Assembly (NCBI RefSeq): GCF_041296385.1
Contig: NC_091016.1
Coordinates: 18,141,497 to 18,205,496 of the forward strand
Length of the DNA stretch: 64,000 nucleotides
Source of the DNA: Aphelocoma coerulescens
Lineage: Eukaryota; Chordata; Aves; Passeriformes; Corvidae
Direction: 5' to 3'
The position numbers were made by a program, and so were the translations under genes. The notes under the pieces are model-generated. The model ran no database searches, was not told the origin of the DNA, and saw nothing but the letters and a program-made list of their open reading frames with translations. How positions within the stretch are numbered: the stretch's first letter is position 1; each line of letters starts with the position of its first letter. Positions 39,701 to 51,700 of this stretch are shown here, piece after piece.

Positions 39701-42700
39701 TGTTCCCCTTTTTGGTAAAAATATCTCCATACATGTATGTAGGTACCTGTGGAACAATTGCAACCTTCTGATTTCTTTTGGGTGACCTTGTGTTTATTTG
39801 TCTGTCATCTTCTTCACTGAAGAGTCGACTTCGCTTTGAATTTCTGAAGGGCTGTAAGAAACAAAATTAGGAATGAATTACAAGAAAAAACCCCGATTTC
39901 TCTGATCATGCAGAGAATACACAGTGAGAGGAATGAAATGCCTCTCCTCTTGCCACCTGTTGGTTTTCAGGCACACAGTCCACAATCAGTAGTGCCTCCT
40001 AGCACTTAGAGATCTAAGGACAGAGAAGAAGGAGTTCAAGATTCCAGGCTTTTCCAATTCTAAGTATAACCATTACTATAGTGCTGGCCCAGTTTCACAG
40101 AAGTATTTAGAGCCTAACTCCCACGTGTTTCCATTAGAGTTAGGTGTCTAAACATTCGTGTATCCTAGCTTGCCTTGGTTATAAGTAGTACATCTCTTAA
40201 ACAATTTGTTTTGAATTTTGGATCAAAAAAGGTTTATTCAAACACTGTATTTGTTTTGTATGTTCTCAGCTGCACAGAATTTTAGCAAGAATTTTCTAAT
40301 AAAGTGATGTGTGTTGTTTTTTTAACTCACTGGAAGTATCTACATAGCAAAATGCTAAGCTTGAGTCTGAAGAAACTAAATCTTGAATAAGTTATGTGAC
40401 AATCTCAAAAAAAAGAATTTAGAATTTATGCTAAGTGAAATTTACTTGTGTACTGCTATAGCTCAGAAAGAATTAGAAGGCTGACTAAAAACAAGAAATG
40501 ATATTGCAAATGTGTAATGAAAAAAATTCATTTAGTTATTCCTCAACATCTGACCTTATGACAAAAGACTCCTGCTTTCAGTGAGGACGAAAGAGCAACC
40601 TGTGACTGGCTGTCAGTGCTGAGGGGAAGCAGCTTTTCCTTTTCCTTCCATGAAGGTTCTGTGGCCCAGCACAGGAGCCAGCCATGACTGATATGGGGCT
40701 CTTTTACAGAACCCCAAGACCACACCCCTCATACTTCATACTTCTTACAAAGGTGATGAGCAAAGGCGGAATAAATGCAGATTTGACTTCTTTCAGTGCA
40801 ATGATGAAAATGCTACAAATTGATACAGGTATGAGATCTGTAACACTCACAACATGAAGAATACCAATGACAAATATGAGCCCTTCATAGGAGTCAGAGA
40901 CAAAATAAACCAACACTGTTAAATAAAATTAACAAGCATTTACACTTAAGAAAGATATTTAATACATTTATGACTGGTTAACTGCTTGAAAAGAGATTTT
41001 CTATTAAATTAATCAGTGGTAGCTAAAGATCTGTCTGCCCCATGCCATCTGAACATGGGGCTTTCCCAGGACATGTGCCTCTCTTACTCCAAAGTATATC
41101 TATTTTATAAAAAGAACTACACAAGGGTATTTAAGTAACAGAAGTGCTCTGTATGTGATAGACATCTAAGCATATGCAGCACACAGAAGAAGACACTCAT
41201 TCCTGGTAGATGTTACAAACTGGGAGAGACACACACTGGACACAGGGACTATATATTGACAAGGTAACCAAATCATCATGATCCAGACCAAGCACACTGT
41301 TTTACAACTCTCAACAGAAACTGCCAAATTCTGCTCCAAAGAACTATCCAAAATGAGGCTGTGCCTCACACCAGAGCGAAATAACAAGTGTTGCAAAGAG
41401 GCATCATCCACGGTAGCTAAACAGGTCAGGCATTTTTGGAAAGATTTTTTCAACCACGTGTACAACATGTCATCAAAACTTTCAGCATTCAGTAAACTCA
41501 AACTACTCCATCACATCTCAGCAACATGGGTCACTGCCAAGATGTCAGACTATGCTCTGATCTTTCCCCCAGCTTTCTACAGAATACTGAGCTACATTCA
41601 GAGTTTGACAGTGTATTTTTACATCCTACAGCCACCATACCTAAAGATTGACAAAGTTTTTATAGAGATGTTACAGCCAGTCACTTTGGGTCTTTAGCAC
41701 ATGTGATCTTCTAAGTTAGCAGTAAAGCTTGCTTCTGTGAGATGATGGGCATTCCTGGGGAGCAGCTGAAAACTGTGACATGAACTGCAGGAATTAAGGT
41801 CTTCACAAAGTTCTGGTCTCTGTCTAGAACTGCATTTTGTAGACCTTATGTTCTCTAGCATAAGCACATAGCAACATGTGTGTATATGTGCATCTGTATG
41901 AATCCTACCATAATAAATACCAAGGAGAAGATCACAGAACAAGAAACAAACAGTTAAGCAAAACCAAACCACAAGAGTGAAATGGTCAACCCCAACACCA
42001 GACATCCCATTGGAAGCTGCAGGCTCATTTCATATCCCCATCCCAAGGTTGTTCTTTAATGTAAGGCCTCCTATGGAAGTTCTAAGAATACACAAATTTC
42101 ACTGAGAGTCCTTTACTTTTATTAAAATCTGCCCCCCAGAAGGCACAATGATGGAAGTGCATTATGGCATTTTCCTTTCCTTTCCTTTGTGCATCAGTTC
42201 TCAGCCATAATTAGAAGTCAGATATTTCATGACATACAAAAATACTTGACCAAAACTGGTGATTCCTAAGCTCAATGTGGCAGATACAGTACAAATAACT
42301 CACACAGCACTTACTTTACAAAAAACAGAGAGGAAATTATTCTGACCTATCTTGAACGAGGTCAGCAATTTAATTTGTTTGATTATTCATTTATAAAATA
42401 CGTTTTCATCTCATATGCAAACTGTGCAAAGTGCTTGTGAAGGACATAGTTTCACATTTGGACATTACAAAACTATAAATCTCAGCCTTTTTTTCTGATC
42501 TTTGCATTTGTTTCACTGTATGATATTTTACTAATCCTGAAGCTTTTTATTGCTTCTTACCATTTCCACTGCAGAACCAGCATTCTTGCTTTTCCAAATG
42601 TGTGTTTTCTGCAGAGAATTATATTTTTCATTCCACGAACTGGATAAACTTCCCTCTGTTGTGAAGAAAATACATCGTTAATATACATATATGTATGTGT

Positions 42701-45700
42701 ATGTTTTAACATAACTACTGTCCAAAAAGCAAATATAACATCATTGACTACTAAAATATTTTTTTACTGGCAACATCTTTGAATTCAGTAAAAAACACAT
42801 TTTAGATTTCAGTATTTTTATTAAATTGTTCTTAACACTAATTAAAAAAAAAACTGAAGGAGGTTTTCAGTACAAGGAGAAACATAAACATATTTTTCAC
42901 TTGTGACAATGTCTGTGTTTCTTGAAACCTCCTTTGCTGGAATCAGTTACTTCCACTGTCAGATTGACAAACATCAACAGTTGTACTGTGGCTGTAACTG
43001 AAACCTGGACAAAACAAAGCTCTACAAGACACAGACACCTTCTAGTTCTAGACAATTATTAAGTGGGTGTACACTAAGTAAATAAAATTTTATGGCAACA
43101 AATCTGCATTAGTTACAATATATTCAACAGACCATGCCTTCTTCCTTGTGTAACAAAAGCCTTGTAATACATAAAGAAGCTTTAATTACTGGGCAAATTA
43201 GAAGTACTGAAAATTTGTATGAATGATCATGAAGACAATTTCAAAGAAAAAACATTAGCAGCAGGTTTTTTATTTAGCCCACAACTTGCTGACAGAGAAC
43301 ACAATGAAATTGTGAAATGCCTTCCTAATGTAAATTTTGTCATGTACAGTTCTCACTAAGAATCTTTCCCATATCTCATCCCCAAGAGATGAAAGATTAC
43401 CCCCTATCTTCTCATCAAACTTGATGCCTAGGCAGTACTTTTGAAGAAAAAACACATTTCAGGAATTTCACCCAGAAGAGCAATGTCTAAATACACCACA
43501 ATATATGTAGTTTCAACTGCCAAGGATTATTATTCTACAGAATTACAAACACCTACAATAAATCCAATCACATTTCAACAAAAAACCCTGTGATTTTCTT
43601 GAACTTTCTGAAGCCAGAAACTAAGTACACCTGAAAGTCAGATGGGGTACAAGTAAATAACATATTAATTTCTTACCTTTTAAGCTCACAAGTGCTTTTG
43701 CTGAAGAACCTACAATAGATCAAAAAGTCCACATAAATCACAAGCTATTTCAAACCATACAACCTATGCAGAGTCTACTCATTCTTAATTAATTCTCAGG
43801 CAGAAAGTGGAATTTAATATTAAAATCTTTCACAGCTGAATGAGTGAACCCAGCACACCCTTCATGGCACTAAGCATAGCATTATATGCTTATTACCAAT
43901 AAATCTTGAAAGCATATTCACATTTTGTTTTTTCCTTTAGTTTCACACCTACAAAACAACTTCAGATGTTAAATGTTTATGTTTAACACAGCAAAATCTG
44001 AACAAGCTTTATGTCCAAACTACATTCTCCCATGTGGCTGCTTGTTTGATGCAGTTGCAAATGTATTTTACAACTGACAAGAAAACTAATGAACACCTTT
44101 TTTTTCTTTTTTTTTTAATGACTTCTACCAGTTCAGAATCCTTCATTGCCCAGGATTTCCAGGAAAGGAGTAGCTTATGCTCAAAAGGAAGACGATGGAT
44201 AGCTAGTTGCCCCCTGGTGGTACCTCTTTATTCAGAAAGGCAGCAGATTCAGATCTCATAAATGCAGACAGGATTGTTACTTGGCTCAAACTTTTCATGA
44301 ACACATGAAAATTTCACTGCTCCCCTTCCACTGTATCTGTAGAACCTCTGCAATGCTCCTGGGCCAGGAAAAACAAAACTGGGCCTGACTACACTGGGCC
44401 TTCATCCTCGGGAATTTTCAAATGTGTTTCTAAGAATGAGCTGTTCGAAGCAACTGCATTAGCATAGAGGAAGATATTTCTGCATGACAGTGCCTCCCCA
44501 GATTCATGACTTTCTCTCAAATCAACTTTATCTTTCTAGTTATGTTCCTGGGTGACAACCACTTTTCCCTCTCACTTTCTCCACCCTCAGCTTCATCTTT
44601 TCTCTTTGAAACTGCTGCTCCAAGAACTTTCTGAGTCCAAAGGTCCAGAAACTCATTGAGGCTGCCTTTTACCTAGCTCCTTACCCCACTAACTTCACAT
44701 TGCCAGGAGTACTTGCCTCTAAGAGAATACATTCCAGAGAGTATCACAGAGTCAAAAGAGTTACTGTCACTTTCCAGGGTACTGAGCATTCTGGATCGGG
44801 CTGGGCCATTGAAGAGAATACAGGTGCAGCAACAGCAATAAAACCCCTAATCTCTTATGTTTTCACCATAGTATTTTGTTTGCTGCCATCTGTTAAAAAA
44901 CCAAATTTCAATTTAAAAAAAAAGAAAAGGAAACAAAGTTTCTTTTTCCCTAAAAGATTAAAAAAAAGAGTTTAAGATATGAAACAGAACTAGCTTTGAC
45001 TCACTGGGGTTTAGAGAGCCTCCACCCCAGTATCTCCCAAGATGTTCAAACCTACAACAGCTACAGCATTTGGGATTACATGTCAAAACCACAGTGACAC
45101 ACCTGGGCTATACTGTCACCCCTCCTGAACATTTCTTTTCTGATGTATCACCTTTGTTGGGTTGGAGACCTGCCAGTGACTGGGACAGGAACACAATTCT
45201 ACAATGATCTGTTTCACAGGGAATTCAGCTCCTGAAACTAAGCTGTACATTAAAGGTACCACAATTTTTTTTTAACATTTTATACTAAAAATCCAGTACC
45301 ATATACTGCTTGCATAAATACATGGGTAGCCTGCTATCAGCCAAGAATGAACAGCTCTGAATGATAACATGAAGAACAGTGAAGAACTACTGTGTCCCCC
45401 AAAGTTACATAAGGGATGGTGGGAAATGTGTGCAGGGGGAAGTACACGCAGTTTAAGAGCATGTCACTGGGGATGGAGAGGCAGGAGCACGGTCATCAGG
45501 ACTGTCAAATGGAGGAGATGCTGCCTTTCCAGAAGGGATCACTATTCTGAAAGATCTCGGGGACTTCATCTGAACATACAATAATTTTCCTCTTTCTCTC
45601 ACTATCTTTGATGAGAACCGAGTTCAATCAACCCAGTCCAGGGTGAGCATTAACACTTAACAATGGAAAAGAAACACTCAGCAAAGGGCAGCAAAGCTTT

Positions 45701-48700
45701 ATCTGGGTGGTGTCAATCTCACAGCTGAAGTGCCTGAGATGCTTTGCTAATCTCTAAGGGTTTTGCTTCACCCCTGAAGGTGATGATGGGCCAGCAGAAG
45801 GTTACTGCTCTACTTCCTAGCTTTACAAGATTAGCACTCCAAAACAGCATTAGTTGCCAAGGAGTTTTCCACATGGGATAGTTAATCTTCCATAAATGCA
45901 TGTTAGAATAGGGCTGCTCATTTGTTTTCACTTGACCTGTAATTAATATATCCAGGGCATCCTTATTTAGGAATGCAAGTGTCCAAATAAAATATTCCTG
46001 ATCTATGGAAGTCCAAAAGTTAAACGAAGTGCAGAAAATTGACACCAACACTTCTGTAGCTTAAAGCTTTAGAATACATGTAGGATACCGAAATGACAAT
46101 GGACATGTCCATAAGCTTCATTTTACCTCAGAGGTAAACAATATGACACAATATGGCTTTTCTTATCAAGTTCTTCTATACTGATTTTAGGGGCTACCTA
46201 CAACAACACCAAACTCCAAGGAATATGGTAAACTTCCCTACTTTTTTCCATTTAGTTGGGCAATACTACCAGGGCCACAAAACCAGAAACTAGGATGATG
46301 ATCTAAGCAACAATGTGTTATAATAAAAAACAACCAACATTTAATACAGATAGAAGCATTTCAAAAACTACAAAAACAGCAAAGTGATGCAGGCTAGGTT
46401 AAGTTTATTAAAACCATACAAAGCTTTACTTAAAATAATGATTAGACTTGTACCGTCCTCACACTAAATGCCAGTAATCTTGTATACTCCTGTTCTGAGT
46501 AACAAATATATAATCACAGACAGTCTTTTTAACCTGTGTTTTAATTATAAACAGAGATTAAAGTAGAATACACACACACACTTGAACGTAAATACCTATT
46601 AAGACAATGACACAGATTCCATTTCCAGAAACACTTAAAAAACAAACAAGCAGAAAGGAAGAAATAAGGCCTATGAATCATACAGGTTATTACAACCAAA
46701 ATCTACTTCCAGCTCCTCCAAGTTCAGAGGATTTTGGAGGTGACTTTCTTAATACTGAGAGTAAAAAAACCCTTAACCTAGGGAGGAAGTACAGGCAGCT
46801 CAGCACAGCAGTGGCTCAGGAATTAGGAGGCCTGCTTTCAGGAGGCTACACTGGCACACTGTTCCAGTGCAAACTGTAAACTACCTTAGCCATGTCCTAG
46901 TATCCTACTGAGCACTGATCTGCATATGTTGTTAGTAAATTAATTACCTGAACACAGTGTTCACACTTGACTAAGTCTGTGAAATTAGGAAAAGATTCAG
47001 CAGAGATCTAGGAGATAAATTTCAAGATCTAAAGACGTGCCTTATTGTGAGAAAGTTAAGACACTCCAAACTTGTTCTTCCCAAAGAAGGTCAAGATCTG
47101 CACTGATCAAAGTATCTACAAAGGAAGATAATTCAGATGGGTAAATAGCTCTGCAGCCCTTTTTTTTTTTTTCAGGAAAGGCATAACTAGACTTATTTTG
47201 TGAAAGATTACATTGGATAATTCAGGTTAGCAATGAATGCACAGTTTAACAGATTTTATGTAACTATACCAAGAAAAGGCATGTTGAGCTCTCTATAACT
47301 CAAAATCTTAAACCAAGTTCAATATATTTTTAAAGAGAAAACTGTAGCTAAAAAGGAAGGTTGAAACTGATGCACAGAAATTCCAAACACAAGTATATCA
47401 GCATGCTTAATGAAGAATCTAAGATGATTATAATGGCCTTTCCTGGCTCTGAAAAAAACCAAACCCCAATGAGTCCATAAAATACGTGCACCACAGATGT
47501 GCAATAAAAATAACCACGTTCTAGATTATGAGGTATTAAATAGTATCATAACAGGAAGCTCATCAGTAACTAGGAGTCGGGAGTAAGTGTATCTATGTGT
47601 TTTGTAACACTTGCAAGAAATGATTTTCAGGAAGGCCAGATAAAACCAAATTGGTAAAAAGCCACCAAGGTTAAAATCATCCCAAGTGTGCCAAGCCTGG
47701 CGTGACAAGGGCCCTGATGTTTTCACGCCTGGCTGGCTTAGAAATCCACAGGCTGCAGCAGCGGCCGGCACGGGTCCCTGTGCATGGACAGCTCCGCCAG
47801 TCCTGAACTGCTGCTCCCTCTGAGCACACAGTCACCCCGAATCCTTCCTGTAGTCCCAGCCTCCTGCTCCCACCTCATGGGAGGACATACAGCATTGCAA
47901 TAAAGAGAACTTTAAAGAATTCCTCCATCTGCTCTAGAAGCCATATGAACCCTACAAAAAGTACTGAAGTATTTCTGATGTGGAGATAGGCTTTGAGGCG
48001 TGGGAGCGCAAAAGCTTTTACCCTTTTCGAAAACAAAAGACAGGTTTAAGTTTAAAACCAAGCACCTACTGCCTCTCCTCATTTGAAAACACTGTAACTG
48101 AACAAAAGAGGAGGAGTTTGACCACAATTCAATATGGGCAGCTGTGAATGACCTGAAGAACATTCTCAGTATTAAGATGAAGTAAAGCAGTTTAAATGCA
48201 GCTTCTCAACTGCTGATTTGAAAATCTAAACAGGAATGCACACAAGCATATTATGTTTGTGAAAGTGTCTTCAGTTTTTTTAACAATGAATTTATAACAG
48301 CTGATAATCTTGAAAATAAATGTTACAAGGAACCACAGGGATGTTCCATAGCTACTGATTTCACTAATGTGTGGCCATAAAGGGGCATATCTAAACCAAT
48401 ATAGAAAATTCTAGGATCCAGATCAGCAATTACATGATGTAAAGCCTTTCCTCTCCAGATTGTTATGCTATTTTGTCTAAATTTGCACAGGTGAGCAGTT
48501 ATTTTAACACTGGTTGCATGACTACCTCAAAAACCTATGTAATTAATCTACATTGCTGGCACTAAAAATGATGTGACAGAAGAAACTCATGGAGAAGAAG
48601 GGAGAAACATGAGCCTTTATTATAGACTGAGTCATTAATCCTCCAAGAGATCATTCATCTACACAAGCACGACACAAGTTGTTTCAGCAGAGGAAGCATC

Positions 48701-51700
48701 TCAAACAATTGGCCACTGCAAGGAAACCTTATTCAGGAAAATTCTGAAAGTAAAAAACACACATCAGAGGGAAAAGTGGCTTTGGGGAGTTTTTAAAGCT
48801 TCCCCCAAACTTTGGGCTCGCTGAAGAGGCAAGCAAACAAGTAAATAAACACTAACTTTTCACTTCAAGCATGAGTCAGTATTTCCCTCATGTTATGAGC
48901 CCACTAATAACCTGGCATACGTGTATTTCCAAATCCTAATTTAACTACTGAATGGAAGTAGGTTTTCCAGCCATGTGAACCCTTCTACAGGACTTTTGTA
49001 GACAATAACCACAATAACAAAGCCCTCTTTTTGAAACTGTGTTCTCATAATGGACAATACACTGATATCATGGTAACATAAAATCTGAAAGGTAGGCAGT
49101 ACAAATAATCCCAAAAATTATTAGTTGTCAGTACTGCATAGCAGCCACAAAACTAACCCTGAGCCTTCTCCCAAATACTGCAATCTCACACAGTTCTGCT
49201 AAGTTTTTTTTGCCTCAAACATCCAGGCCACAGCGGTACTGGGCTCACGGCCCCTTGGGGCTAGAAAATGGAGGTGCCAGAGGTGTGCCACATCCCCCTG
49301 CAGCTGTCTAGGAAAGCAGCAGAGGACCCACGAACCACAGCAAAAGGTTGTGCTGGGAGTAAAGATGACCATTTCTGCTTGAAGTGCTGCCCTTATGCTG
49401 CAGCCTCCCCTCATGTGATAAAAACCCATGCAGAAAATCCTTATCCACTTTCCCTTCCACCTGTCCTAAAACAAAAGCCCCTATGAACAGTACCAACCAT
49501 GTCTACCAACACATGGTATTTGGCAAAACACTGATTTCAGAATTTGTATTGTAAAAGTTGAACCCTGACACCCATCACCCCTACAGTCTGCCTGCCTTCT
49601 TGATTCACCTGCCACTTGTTGGAGTTTGCCTACACAGAGCAACACCACACTCCAGTGCCTGGCTGCTGGCAGCGGCCCTGTGCCCATGATCCCTGAGTTA
49701 CCAAAGCACCCGGCTTTCAGAAATGGCATCTCTCTCTCCCTTTTACAGAGCAGGTTCCAGCATCCTCCTCCCTCAGACTGGCTTGTGCCAAAGGATGCAC
49801 CAAGATGTGGCTTTGCTGGTGCTGTTCTCTGCAGAGCTCTGCCTCCAGAAGGACCAGGACAATCTCTAGTCACACCTGCACGTGCTGCCTGTTTTAGCAG
49901 AGCCTCAGCAGAAAGTTCATTTCACATCAGAGCCTCCCCTCAGCTTCACTGCACAAGCTTTAGAACCACACAGCCCACAGATCAGATTGCTATTACCAGT
50001 AGCAGGAGACAGGGCAGCATTATGTATGCTCCAATACAATCCACTGTTTCCCTCTTCTGAGACAGAGAGAAAAAGCCATCTGGTCTGCAGCAGTAAGGCT
50101 GCCCACCACTTACCTCCACTGCAAAGTTACCAGGAGATAAGAAGAGGGAAAAAAAGGCACTGACTAAAATTAGTCACTCACTGGGCACCAACCCAACAGT
50201 CTGCAGAAACAAATTTTTTGTCTTCAAAATACAAATCAAACTATTAGTATTTGAAGCACTTCTGCAATTGGGACCTTTAATATTCTGGACTTTTTCAGCA
50301 AAAGGATTTGCCATAGATTTGTTCTTTTTTTCACCTGCATCCCAAATTAATATATGCCTCTTCCCTGGCAGCACAGGAAAGGCCCCAAACTACAAGAAAT
50401 GCACGTAAACGTATGCACCATTTCAGGCTGTCAGCATGAACCCTCTTACTGTTTTATATGGATGGAATTCCAGCTTTAGAGAGGAACAGCATAGTAACTT
50501 TATCAGATAAAACAAGCACATATCACAAGAGAGAACCATGTGCATTACATGCACCTCACTCCTGGGTTAAGGAACAGTCACTGCCCAGCTGCCATACAGA
50601 ACCTGCCAGAGGGCAAGCAGGTGCTATTAGAGTACTCTGGGACAAATTCCACTTCATCAGACATCCAATCTGAAAGTAAAACTGTGTGGTTCTTACCATA
50701 CAGCAAAATGTCAGTTTTCTTGTCACCCAGCTATGGTGTGTTTACCTGTAATTCTTTTTATGTGAAAACTCAGTTATGGTCTACTACTTTACTATAAACT
50801 AAGTTGGAGAAAATTCACAGGGGTGATACATAAATCGCAAAGTCTCTTAATCATGAACTATTTCAACTTTTTTAGGAACTTATTTTTATACCATAAGGAA
50901 TATTCCAAAACCAATTTTGCAATGCTTACTGTTATTATCCTTTATATATTAAGCTGCAGACTGAGAGCTGCATTAAGTCAGTGTTAAATTAGTCAGGACT
51001 AAGTTTACATCTTCACTTTAAGTATAGGACTGGAAATGAAAGAACTATGTGTGGCAGTAATTAGCATAATTTGAAAACATCCAGATCACCAAAACTGGAT
51101 AGAAGAGGAATGGAACCACCAGGCAAACACTCACTGAAACATTCACAGTTCTAGCAGCTCAGCAATGCTACAGAAAACATGAAGCTCCCTATCTGATGGA
51201 AAACACCCCCAACTTGCACCAAACTTAGGTAAATACAAACCTTAAGGTCAAGATCAGCACAGCAGAAGCTTACTGCCTTCATAACCAACCACACTGTCTG
51301 CTTCACGTGCCAAACAGAGGCTGTAACACTGGCAGTGCTGGCAAGGGTCTCCAGCATAGCCCAATCCTAAGGGAAACTGAGTCACACACTCTACTATGGT
51401 ATCTGCTACAGGTGAAGTGACAGACCTGTCAAACCTTCCTGATGTCACCACAGGCAATATAAAGGAGACAGAGAAGAAAAAGTTATTTTTCATACTTCAC
51501 ATTAACTTCTTGAAACACACAGTACTTTCTCTGGAAAATGGGCAAGGCAAATGGAGGAACAGTAACTTAAACATCATCCATTCTAGTGAACAGGGAAAGT
51601 TCATTTAATAAGCAATAAACCGCTGCTAATTATTAATTACAGTCGTGTCAATTGGTCCATGACTTGTATTAATCAGTCTCTAAATGCAGCACAGCGTCCA

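Noticed and set aside
41278..41697. 139-codon + strand frame in LIN9 intron 3
   Set aside because: No recognisable domain, no splice or promoter context, and ordinary intronic base composition.
49626..50060. 144-codon + strand frame in LIN9 intron 1
   Set aside because: No family resemblance and it overlaps other equally plausible frames; treated as chance.
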